A stretch of 9,819 nt of DNA from Vulcanimicrobiota bacterium (GCA_019245275.1 JAFARW010000117.1:1-9819); one strand, 5' to 3'; shown: positions 1-5,401, counted from the first letter of the stretch. Notes: generated by a model not told the origin, from the sequence alone. A program made the numbers and translations.

Positions 1-155
1 GGAATGCCGCGCAACTTCCAAACCTCAAGCGCTCGGCAGAAGGCGTCTTGCGCGACGTCTTCTGCCAGCGTGAGATTGTTGAGTCCGAAGAGGCGTGTTA
101 GGGCCGTAACGATTCGCCCGGATTCACGCCGGAAGAGGCCCTCTTCGAGCTGCAA
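1..155 (-). CDS. ECF-family RNA polymerase sigma factor, ECF42-like (partial, cut by left edge)
   Basis: Only the first 51 codons lie in the window. Read on the minus strand they contain ESGRIVTALTRLFGLNN followed by LTLAEDVAQDAFCRALEVW, the sigma-70 region 2 core-binding helix pattern, with the typical AEDVAQDAF signature at about residues 30-38. Sigma factors of this type usually carry a C-terminal TPR-like extension and are encoded beside DGPF/YCII proteins (ECF42 group, family knowledge). The DGPF gene here ends one base upstream, which supports the assignment. No ATG or GTG is available in frame next to the upstream stop. The best start is TTG at 155-153, giving M-Q-L-E-E-G-L-F, which matches the usual beginning of these proteins. 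No clear ribosome binding site is seen, so translation is probably coupled to the preceding gene. The rest of region 2, region 4 and the extension lie outside the window. Confidence 0.85.
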   Translation of the reverse strand, partial: MQLEEGLFRRESGRIVTALTRLFGLNNLTLAEDVAQDAFCRALEVWKLRGI

Positions 156-156
156 G

Positions 157-495
157 CTACATCTGCATGATGGGGCGGACTTCCACGGTGCCGTCACGCT
201 CGAAGATCGGGCATCCCTTCGAAAGTTCCGCCGCCTGCGCCAGATCGTTCGCTTCAACCAGCGTGTATCCGCCGACAACGTCCTTTGATTCCGCGTACGG
301 ACCGTCGGTGATCGTTTGCTGCTTGCCGCGCACGACTTTGCCTTGTCCCGGCTCGAGCGGCTGCCCGCGATCTTTCAGGTGGCCTTTTTGCTCCAGGTCC
401 TTCATCCAATTCATCCATTTTTGCATGATTTGTTCGCCCTCAGCCGGCGACTCAGGCCGCGAACCGCCGCGATACAGGAAGAGATATTCGCTCAT
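157..495 (-). CDS. YCII-related / DGPF-domain protein
   Basis: A 112-residue protein of the YCII/DGPF family (YciI-like, dimeric alpha-beta barrel fold). It begins MSEYLFLYRGG and carries the diagnostic block TDGPYAESKDVVGGY at about residues 63-77 (DGPY in place of DGPF), followed by the family's VEA and amphipathic AAELSKGCP helix and a C-terminal VEVRPI strand. The length is normal. A good ribosome binding site, AGGAG at 506-502, sits 6 nt before the ATG. The gene ends one base before the TTG start of an ECF sigma factor, so the two form a translationally coupled pair. DGPF proteins are standard partners of ECF42 sigma factors, but their biochemical role is unclear; they are not classical anti-sigma factors. 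It is separated by 75 bases with a strong hairpin from the FMN reductase gene upstream. Confidence 0.93.
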   Translation of the reverse strand: MSEYLFLYRGGSRPESPAEGEQIMQKWMNWMKDLEQKGHLKDRGQPLEPGQGKVVRGKQQTITDGPYAESKDVVGGYTLVEANDLAQAAELSKGCPIFERDGTVEVRPIMQM

Positions 496-513
496 TTCGT
501 TCTCCTATTTTGA

Positions 514-536
514 CGGCGCCGCGTTGCGCGGCGCTG
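514..536 (-). other. GC-rich hairpin between FMN reductase and DGPF genes
   Basis: GCGCCGCG at 516-523 and CGCGGCGC at 527-534 form a perfect 8-bp stem with a 3-nt loop. One G-T pair and one C-G pair extend it to 514-536. On the transcribed minus strand it is followed by GTCAAAATAGGAG and not by a T run, so it is not a standard intrinsic terminator. It lies in the leader of the DGPF gene, just upstream of its ribosome binding site. It could mark an mRNA processing or stabilising element, a weak terminator, or an operator. Its role is unproven. Confidence 0.6.
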
Positions 537-570
537 ATCCTTAGACGATTGAGGGGCGCCGATTCGGACA

Positions 571-1164
571 CTAATAGGGGACGGGGCCTGCGTCCCGCTG
601 GACGCGCAGCGCCTGCATATACCACAGAAACTCCTTAAAGAAGTCGTCGTTGCGGTTCACAAATTCCGGGTCGGTCGGATTGCCGTCGTTATCGAATGTG
701 CTGCCGACGTGTGGAATCGGGAGCAGCGATGGAATAGACGGCATGCCGAGCTCGGCAAGCGTCATGCGTAACTGCATCGCGGCGCGCACTCCGCCGAAGT
801 ATCCGCCGGAATAACAGATGATGGCCGACGGACGCCAAAAATATTCCTCGAGGTAGTGGTCGAGTAGATTTTTGAGCGCAGGTGGAATGCCGTGGTTGTA
901 CTCGGCTGAAACGATCGCGAAGCCGTCGGCCTGCGGATAGAGTTCGCCGAGTTTGCGCATCGGTTCCGGAGCTGTACCGTCTTCGAATTCGGCATATCGG
1001 CGGTCTAGCAACGGCAACTTGTATTCGAGTGGATCGATCAGGACAGCCCGGCAACCGCGCCGTTCGAGCTCGCGCGTCACGAAGCGCGCGGCTTTTATCC
1101 CTTGCCGTTCGGTTCGGACGGAGCCGAAAATAACCGGTACGAGGAATGGATCTTGCGGCGGCAT
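571..1164 (-). CDS. NADPH-dependent FMN reductase family protein
   Basis: A 197-residue flavodoxin-fold oxidoreductase of the NADPH-dependent FMN reductase family (FMN_red), expected to be cytosolic and to use bound FMN to pass electrons from NAD(P)H to flavins, quinones or similar acceptors. Visible signatures: the phosphate-binding loop after the first strand, VIFGSVRTERQG (11-22); the flavin-contacting SAEYNHGIPPALKN (86-99), the hallmark of the family; and YSGGYFGG (118-125) before the last helices. The length is normal. The ATG follows immediately after the stop codon of the upstream gene (0 nt apart), so co-transcription and coupling are likely. Only a weak GGGGG sequence precedes it. 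The physiological substrate cannot be read from sequence. Confidence 0.92.
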   Translation of the reverse strand: MPPQDPFLVPVIFGSVRTERQGIKAARFVTRELERRGCRAVLIDPLEYKLPLLDRRYAEFEDGTAPEPMRKLGELYPQADGFAIVSAEYNHGIPPALKNLLDHYLEEYFWRPSAIICYSGGYFGGVRAAMQLRMTLAELGMPSIPSLLPIPHVGSTFDNDGNPTDPEFVNRNDDFFKEFLWYMQALRVQRDAGPVPY

Positions 1165-1899
1165 CTACACGCAGCCCCCGCTCTTGTTCGACCACTCTTT
1201 CTGCACGGTGTATCCGTTGAGCAACTTTGTCTGCCACGTCGGCACCGCGCAGAGGTCGCCGATCTCGTAACCGTTCGGCGCGTACCAACCGTCGGCAAAT
1301 GGGTCGGTGATCGCTTCGCAAACTTCGTGGGACACAACGGTCGTCAGGGAATCGAACGGTTGCGCGCTGCCGACGCACGAACTGCAATCGGGAAACGGCA
1401 CGACCGCATATGCCGTATTCGATACTGCTTCGTGGTAGCCGCAGAAATCAACGCATGACTGTTGATTGAATGCCGAAATCTGCACGTTCGGCGGCAGAAA
1501 AACGGGCCAAAGTGCGCCCGCGCCAAGGCTGGGCTGCGTCTTCCAAAGATTGGCGAGCTGGTTCTGGACGTCTGCATCGGTAATGGTCGTTGCAACAGAC
1601 CCTGGAATCGTCGCTGCGCCCTGGTACGAGCCGTGAACGATCTGTTGCGTGGGGGTGCTGTATTCGGCGAGCTGGTCGATTAGCGAGCTGGTGACGATCC
1701 ATTGCAAAAACTGCTCGATGCGGGGCAGCATCGCGGAGGCCGATGCGTCGGTGCGCCACGCATCACCCCAGAAGACAGCTTTGATTTGAATCGATGCGAG
1801 CACCGACCCACCGTGGTACTCGAGTTGTTGCGCGGGCGCGGCCGCGATTGCAGCGTGATGCTTTGAAGGGACGAGCGTAAGGACGATTTTGTGCGGCAT
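1165..1899 (-). CDS. Exordium-like / metalloprotease-like protein with HEVCEAITDP motif
   Basis: A 244-residue protein with no close named relative that I can fix. Two blocks are telling: EYHGGSVLASIQIKAVFWG (27-45), which resembles the YHGGP...Y/FWG opening of exordium-like (phosphate-induced protein 1) sequences, and SHEVCEAITDPFADGWY (190-206) followed by NGYEIGDLC (209-217). SHExxEaxTDP plus GxEIGDxC recurs in bacterial exordium-like proteins and looks like a metal site. It is HExxE, not the HExxH of classical zincins, so protease activity should not be assumed. Seven cysteines (149, 153, 172, 175, 194, 217, 243) suggest an exported, disulfide-bonded or metal-binding protein. However, the N-terminus (MPHKIVLTLVPSKHH...) has no convincing signal peptide. 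The ribosome binding site is weak (AGGGA about 11 nt upstream). It is the first gene of the leftward run. Confidence 0.72.
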   Translation of the reverse strand: MPHKIVLTLVPSKHHAAIAAAPAQQLEYHGGSVLASIQIKAVFWGDAWRTDASASAMLPRIEQFLQWIVTSSLIDQLAEYSTPTQQIVHGSYQGAATIPGSVATTITDADVQNQLANLWKTQPSLGAGALWPVFLPPNVQISAFNQQSCVDFCGYHEAVSNTAYAVVPFPDCSSCVGSAQPFDSLTTVVSHEVCEAITDPFADGWYAPNGYEIGDLCAVPTWQTKLLNGYTVQKEWSNKSGGCV

Positions 1900-2000
1900 G
1901 GGCTCTTGGCGTTCCCTAGCTTGCTAAAACGGCCCTCGCTGCTCATACGAAGCCCCGTCTGTGCGCGAACGCACGGCGCTCACGCTGTTGCCGCCTTACA

Positions 2001-2009
2001 ATCATAGCA
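2001..2009 (-). promoter_or_regulatory. Possible extended -10 promoter for the leftward genes
   Basis: The minus strand reads TGCTATGAT at 2009-2001: a TATGAT -10 hexamer with the TGn extension, about 100 bases ahead of the ATG at 1899. No acceptable -35 is seen 16-18 nt upstream, as is usual for extended -10 promoters. TACAAT on the plus strand (1997-2002) overlaps it but also lacks a -35, so a matching rightward promoter is less certain. Confidence 0.35.
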
Positions 2010-2013
2010 TTCA

Positions 2014-2035
2014 GCCGATCGGCCTCACGATCGGC
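2014..2035 (+). repeat. Hairpin repeat, copy 1 (upstream of the start at 2052)
   Basis: GCCGATCG (2014-2021) and CGATCGGC (2028-2035) form a perfect 8-bp stem around a 6-nt loop. The left arm also lies within the 10-bp palindrome GCCGATCGGC (2014-2023). The whole unit recurs imperfectly at 2076-2098, beyond the start codon of the next gene. It ends just before the GGGGAG ribosome binding site. Confidence 0.65.
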
Positions 2036-2051
2036 GGGGAGTTCTGAGCCC

Positions 2052-2330
2052 ATGCTGCATTCCGTAAACCCGTCCACCGATCGGTCTCTACGACCGGTGA
2101 AGATATTTGTGCGTCCCGAGGGGCGGCACTTCATCGCTCTTTGCGACCACCCTCAATTGATCGTGGAAGGGAAAACGGAACAAGAAGCCGTCGAGAAAAC
2201 GAAAGCGCTGGCTATTCGCGCGCTTTCGCGCTTTGGAGAAGAAGAACCGGGGCGTGTGAGTTTTCTGATTCGCGCCAAGGCCGTCCAATTTGAAACGGTA
2301 GTGCTCGAAATCGCAAGAAAAGTGTCGTGA
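2052..2330 (+). CDS. Small HicB-like-fold protein, function unknown
   Basis: A 92-residue cytosolic protein. After a variable 15-residue N-terminus it shows the strand-strand-strand-helix pattern of the HicB/UPF0150-type partial RNase H fold: VKIFVRPEGRHFIALCD (16-32), then QLIVEGKTEQEAVEKTKAL (35-53), with the G-K/x-T-xxEA turn and an amphipathic helix. A last strand, VSFLIRAKAVQFETVVLEI, follows. It has no DNA-binding tail (helix-turn-helix or ribbon-helix-helix), and no HicA-like toxin gene adjoins it, so I do not call it an antitoxin. The ATG at 2052 has GGGGAG ten bases upstream. GTG at 2097 would start exactly at the domain but lacks a Shine-Dalgarno. Its start is bracketed by two copies of a hairpin repeat. 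It ends 38 bases before the peptide-binding lipoprotein gene. Confidence 0.68.
   Translation: MLHSVNPSTDRSLRPVKIFVRPEGRHFIALCDHPQLIVEGKTEQEAVEKTKALAIRALSRFGEEEPGRVSFLIRAKAVQFETVVLEIARKVS
2076..2098 (+). repeat. Hairpin repeat, copy 2 (inside the first codons of the gene at 2052)
   Basis: ACCGATCG (2076-2083) and CGACCGGT (2091-2098) form an 8-bp stem with one A-C mismatch and a 7-nt loop. The unit matches copy 1 (2014-2035) over about 22 positions with a few substitutions and one inserted base. It contains the perfect 10-bp palindrome ACCGATCGGT (2076-2085). Confidence 0.6.
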
Positions 2331-2340
2331 GAAAAGTGTC
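2316..2340 (+). repeat. 11-bp direct duplication at the end of the gene 2052-2330
   Basis: AGAAAAGTGTC occurs at 2316-2326 and again at 2330-2340, 14 bases apart. The first copy encodes the last residues of the small protein and the second follows its stop codon. The second copy's GTGTC also forms the left edge of the REP-like element. The duplication may be a trace of insertion or of slippage. Confidence 0.7.
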
Positions 2341-2360
2341 ACCCTGAGCTTGTCGAAGGG
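2336..2360 (+). repeat. REP-like palindromic element (CCCTGAGCTTGTCGAAGGG)
   Basis: The 19-base core CCCTGAGCTTGTCGAAGGG (2342-2360) is an imperfect inverted repeat: CCCT pairs with AGGG around a partly mismatched interior. GTGTCA precedes it. I recognise the same core, usually as GTGTCACCCTGAG...CGAAGGGTGACAC, as an intergenic repeat common in environmental bacterial genomes. In this copy the expected right flank is replaced by CCACC, so it looks truncated or diverged. Its right end supplies the GAAGGG that serves as the apparent Shine-Dalgarno of the next gene. Confidence 0.6.
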
Positions 2361-2381
2361 CCACCGTAATGGTGGCCTTTC
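2355..2381 (+). promoter_or_regulatory. Hairpin enclosing the Shine-Dalgarno and start codon of the peptide-binding lipoprotein gene
   Basis: GAAGGGCCACC (2355-2365) pairs with GGTGGCCTTTC (2371-2381) as an 11-bp stem (one G-U) around the loop GTAAT. The Shine-Dalgarno-like GAAGGG is the 5' arm. The ATG (2369-2371) lies across the loop and the base of the 3' arm. If formed in mRNA it should block initiation. The 5' arm also takes part in the REP-like hairpin, so the two structures exclude each other. A terminator role for the upstream gene is possible but weak: only three T residues, and they lie inside the stem. Confidence 0.6.
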
Positions 2382-3982
2382 GCATTGCCTCGCTCTTCGT
2401 TTTGATCGCCGCCCTGACTGCGTGCACGCGCGTGCAGACCGGTGGTACGCCTAGCGGCAGTCACACGCTCAACATCGGAGCGGCCGTTGCCCCCAATTCC
2501 TTCAATCCGCTTCTAAACACCGAGCAGGTCGAGACGATGGTGGACCGTTTCGTTTACGATCCGCTCGTTGTCACCGACAATACCGGCGCCCAGCGGCCTG
2601 ACCTAGCCGTGCAAGTGCCTTCGCAACAAAACGGCGGGATCAGCCGCGACGGCCGAACGATCACCTACAAACTTCGCCACGACGTAAAATGGCACGACGG
2701 CGTGCCCTTCACGAGCGAAGACGTTGCGTTCTCGTTCCATGCCACCATGAATCCAAAGAACAATATCTCGACGCGCACGGGATACGATCTCGTGGATCGC
2801 GTAACGACGCCTGATCGCTACACCGTCGTGTTCCATTTGCGTCGGCCGTATGCGCCGATCGTAACAACGCTCTTTAGCAGCGGCGTCGGCCCTGCATTCG
2901 TCGTCCCCGCGCATCTACTGCGCTCGTATTCCGTCCTCAACAGCGTCCCATTCAATGCAAATCCAATCGGAACAGGACCCTATCGGATGGTGCGCTGGAT
3001 GCGTGGCGACCACATTGAATTTCAAGCGAATCCAAACTACTTCATGGGAAAGCCGAAGATCGCGACGATCATCCTGCGCTTCATCCCGGATGAAAATACG
3101 ATGGTCAACCAGCTTCGAACCCATGAGATCGATTGGTTCTTTTCGGCCAGTGAGTCATCGTACAACGAGTTAAAGGCGGTTCCAGGCGTGCGCATTGTCA
3201 TCTCACCGCAAAACTCGGAACGCGGAATGTTGATCAACACGGAAAGCCCGCTCGTCCGCGATCGCCGCGTGCGTCAGGCCATTGCGTATGCGATCGATAA
3301 AGAGGCGATCGTTCAGAAAGCGACTTATGGGGCGGCGCACGCAGCCACCGAAGACCTTCCTTCGTTTATGTGGGCGTACGATCCGCACGTGCGTCGCTAC
3401 CTTTACGACCCGGCGAGGGCAAAGCAACTACTCGCTGAAGCGGGTTGGAAGCCTGGCCCCGACGGCATCCTCGCCAAGAACGGACAGCGCATGCAGCTCG
3501 AGTTAGTATTGCGTCAAGGCGCGGCAACGGATACCGCGATGTCGGTACTCGTGCAATCGTATTTGAAAGCCGCGGGTATCGAGGTGTCGATCAAGACATA
3601 CCAGGGCTCGATGCTCTTCGCCGGCGGGACGAGCGGAATCTTAAGCGGCGGCCGCTACGATATCGATTTGAGTGGATTCGAGTCCGGCACCGACCCGGAT
3701 AACTCGGCGCAGTTCATTTGTAGCGCCCGTCCACCGAACGGTTTCAATTGGACGCGCTACTGCAATCCGGAGATGGATGCTGCGCAAGAGCAGGCTCTCG
3801 GTTCGTACGATCGGGGTGTGCGCAAGGCGGCCTATGCAAAAATCGAAGGGCTTCTCGCGCGAGACGTTCCGCAGATCTTCTTTTACTGGCAACCGCAAAT
3901 CGATGCGGTCAATCCGGCGTTAAAACACTTCACCGGCGGGCCGTTCACTTCGAATTGGAACGTTTATCAATGGGAGCTGTAG
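2369..3982 (+). CDS. Peptide/oligopeptide ABC transporter substrate-binding lipoprotein (SBP family 5)
   Basis: A 537-residue extracytoplasmic solute-binding protein of family 5 (DppA/OppA/NikA type), the normal length. The N-terminus MVAFRIASLFVLIAALTAC is a lipoprotein signal peptide with lipobox L-T-A-C and acylated Cys19. The mature protein follows with SFNPLLNTEQ (44-53), then the family hallmark YKLRHDVKWHDGVPFTSEDV (100-119). Later come IGTGPYRMVRW and, near residue 300, RRVRQAIAYAIDKEAIVQ, both typical. It probably binds peptides or similar substrates at the outer face of the membrane. The usual permease and ATPase genes are not adjacent, so it is an orphan in this window. GAAGGG eight bases before the ATG serves as Shine-Dalgarno but is buried in a hairpin. 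The 3' end overlaps a convergent regulator gene by 38 bases. GTG at codon 2 is an alternative start of little consequence. Confidence 0.93.
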   Translation: MVAFRIASLFVLIAALTACTRVQTGGTPSGSHTLNIGAAVAPNSFNPLLNTEQVETMVDRFVYDPLVVTDNTGAQRPDLAVQVPSQQNGGISRDGRTITYKLRHDVKWHDGVPFTSEDVAFSFHATMNPKNNISTRTGYDLVDRVTTPDRYTVVFHLRRPYAPIVTTLFSSGVGPAFVVPAHLLRSYSVLNSVPFNANPIGTGPYRMVRWMRGDHIEFQANPNYFMGKPKIATIILRFIPDENTMVNQLRTHEIDWFFSASESSYNELKAVPGVRIVISPQNSERGMLINTESPLVRDRRVRQAIAYAIDKEAIVQKATYGAAHAATEDLPSFMWAYDPHVRRYLYDPARAKQLLAEAGWKPGPDGILAKNGQRMQLELVLRQGAATDTAMSVLVQSYLKAAGIEVSIKTYQGSMLFAGGTSGILSGGRYDIDLSGFESGTDPDNSAQFICSARPPNGFNWTRYCNPEMDAAQEQALGSYDRGVRKAAYAKIEGLLARDVPQIFFYWQPQIDAVNPALKHFTGGPFTSNWNVYQWEL

Positions 3983-5300
3983 CCGCGATCTGGCGATCCG
4001 GCGCGTGCGTTAGCCGCTGAAATTCGGGGTCTTCTCGGAGCGGATCGAAACGCGGCTCAACGGGAAGCAGAATCATCCACGGCGCGCGCTCCTCTTCGGC
4101 GAAATTTAATGCCGTCAGCGCTTCGTTAAACCGGCGCAAACCCACTAGTGGGATCGCGATGCTGTACGATGAGACATAACGCGTCTGTGCTAGCCGGTAT
4201 AATTCTTGCAGCATTGCTTCGGCCGCGTCGAAGTCACCATGCACGGCGTGCGCATATGCAAGTGCCGAAAGCGCCTGCACGGACCGATCGACTTGGACCA
4301 CGGCCCGCAACTCGTTTAGCCCCTCCTCAATAGAGCCGAGTTGCAACAGCGCCGATCCCAAATAGTAGCGCGCGAGCGTGAAATTCTCGTCCATGTCCAG
4401 CAGCGTCCTGAAATGGCGAACCGCGTCGAGGGGTTCATCGAGGCACTGGTAGACGATCCCGAGCGTCGCTTGCAAGCGAAGCGAAGACGGATTGACCAGA
4501 AGTGCCGACTGCGCATTTCGCAGGGCCTTGTCCAGTTGAACGGTTGCGATTGAGAGCCAAGTAGCCGCGTTGAGCGACGGTGCGTGAACGGAATTTAAGA
4601 CAAGCGCGCGCGAGATCCGCGCTTCCGCGCGTTCGAAGTCCCAATCGTGCCACAAGTGAATCGCACCGAGGATGCGCTCCGCGTCGTAGGATGCCGGGTC
4701 GATCTCGACCGCTCGGAGCGCCGCTTTGCGTGCCTCGCCGAAGCCATAAGTGGGATCACAGTATTGGTAAGATGCGAGACCATAAAATGCATTCGCCATC
4801 CCGACGTGACCGAGCGCGGAGTTTGGGTCGAGCGCGAGCGCTTGCCGAAAACATTCCAGCCCATCTTTGTAGCCCTCCTCGTTCGAGCGCTCGAGATAGT
4901 GGCGTCCTTTGATCAGGGCACGGTAGACGTCGCGATCCGCAAAAGCGACTTCGGATTCGGCTTTCGCGACCTGGTGGACAGGGGCAATGAATCGGTAGCC
5001 GTGGCGCGGCACCGTTGCAATATAGAGGCTGTCATGCGAGCGTTCTTTGAGGACGGAACGCAACATGAAGATGTGTTGCGTAACGGTTGCGTCACTGATC
5101 GCTTTGTCTTCCCAAACCAGCTTCGCCAACTCGTCACGGCTGACGAGCTCGCCGGCGCGCCGGACCAATGTGCGCAATAATGAGAATGCCTTATAAGGAA
5201 GCGGCACAACAACGCCGTCGCACAGCAATTGTGAGCGGCGCTCATCGAGACGGTAGTTTCCGAAGGCGAGAACCGTATCCAAATTATCAAAAGTTATCAA
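3945..5300 (-). CDS. CadC/OmpR-type winged-helix transcriptional regulator with TPR repeats
   Basis: A 451-residue one-component regulator. Residues 13-106 are a Trans_reg_C (OmpR/PhoB-type) winged helix: FGNYRLDERRSQLLCDG, the KAFSLLRTLVRRAGELVSRDEL region, VWEDKAISDATVTQHIFMLR as recognition-helix area and TVPRHGYRFIAPV as the wing. From about 125 to 430 there are tandem TPR-like helices, for example CFRQALALDPNSALGHVGMA, ARKAALRAVEIDPASYDAE and HFRTLLDMDENFTLARYYLG. The C-terminus, RFDPLREDPEFQRLTH, is typical of this architecture. There is no transmembrane segment, unlike true CadC, so it is a soluble regulator whose TPRs may bind a partner or ligand. The start is TTG at 5300 with AGGGA (5312-5308) seven bases upstream. 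A good promoter (TTCACA-17-TACAAT) lies ahead. The stop lies inside the 3' end of the convergent lipoprotein gene (38-nt overlap). Its targets are unknown. Confidence 0.92.
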   Translation of the reverse strand: MITFDNLDTVLAFGNYRLDERRSQLLCDGVVVPLPYKAFSLLRTLVRRAGELVSRDELAKLVWEDKAISDATVTQHIFMLRSVLKERSHDSLYIATVPRHGYRFIAPVHQVAKAESEVAFADRDVYRALIKGRHYLERSNEEGYKDGLECFRQALALDPNSALGHVGMANAFYGLASYQYCDPTYGFGEARKAALRAVEIDPASYDAERILGAIHLWHDWDFERAEARISRALVLNSVHAPSLNAATWLSIATVQLDKALRNAQSALLVNPSSLRLQATLGIVYQCLDEPLDAVRHFRTLLDMDENFTLARYYLGSALLQLGSIEEGLNELRAVVQVDRSVQALSALAYAHAVHGDFDAAEAMLQELYRLAQTRYVSSYSIAIPLVGLRRFNEALTALNFAEEERAPWMILLPVEPRFDPLREDPEFQRLTHAPDRQIAATAPIDKRSNSK

Positions 5301-5348
5301 AGCAGCGTCCCTGCTTGCGTTGCTTATAACGAGCGAAGTGCCGGTACG

Positions 5349-5377
5349 CTGACATCAACTAATTCCTTAGTTATTGT
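5349..5377 (+). promoter_or_regulatory. Sigma-70 promoter, rightward, for the small membrane protein
   Basis: CTGACA (5349-5354, 5 of 6 to TTGACA), a 17-base spacer, and TATTGT (5372-5377, 4 of 6 to TATAAT). The predicted start of transcription is near 5384, only about a dozen bases before GTG 5397, so ATG 5403 or 5418 may be the true start. The -10 box overlaps the opposing promoter's -10. The spacer holds the palindrome 5357-5372. Confidence 0.5.
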
Positions 5378-5393
5378 ACAACGCGGAACCGCG
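5357..5393. promoter_or_regulatory. Three adjacent palindromes, candidate operators
   Basis: AACTAA-TTCC-TTAGTT (5357-5372), TTGTACAA (5374-5381) and CGCGG-AA-CCGCG (5382-5393) are perfect inverted repeats lying end to end between the divergent genes. The first sits in the rightward promoter's spacer and at the expected leftward start point. The second is shared by both -10 boxes, and the third fills much of the leftward spacer. Binding of a regulator here, perhaps the adjacent winged-helix protein, would affect both promoters. That is an inference. Confidence 0.55.
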
Positions 5394-5401
5394 ATTGTGA
5401 A
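5373..5401 (-). promoter_or_regulatory. Sigma-70 promoter, leftward, for the winged-helix/TPR regulator
   Basis: On the minus strand TTCACA (5401-5396, 5 of 6 to TTGACA), a 17-base spacer and TACAAT (5378-5373, 5 of 6 to TATAAT). This predicts transcription starting near 5366 and a leader of about 65 bases before the TTG start at 5300. The -35 overlaps the earliest possible start of the divergent small membrane protein. Confidence 0.6.

Noticed and set aside
689..1387. A long minus-strand frame overlapping the FMN reductase and exordium-like genes
   Set aside because: Its arginine-rich composition is typical of an out-of-frame reading of GC-rich coding DNA; both overlapping genes have recognisable motifs.
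1165..1899. Classical zinc metalloprotease
   Set aside because: The motif is HEVCE, not HExxH, and no third zincin ligand pattern is clear; only a likeness is claimed.
2052..2330. HicAB toxin-antitoxin module
   Set aside because: No HicA-like frame is found on either side on either strand, and the protein lacks the DNA-binding tail of HicB antitoxins.
2355..2381. Intrinsic terminator for the small gene ending at 2330
   Set aside because: The stem is strong, but the only T run is three bases long and lies inside the 3' arm, and it contains the next gene's start. A start-sequestering role explains it better.
4647..5180. A long rightward open frame antisense to the winged-helix/TPR regulator
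   Set aside because: It is a shadow of the real gene: no family signature, no ribosome binding site, and the opposite strand carries clear winged-helix and TPR patterns.
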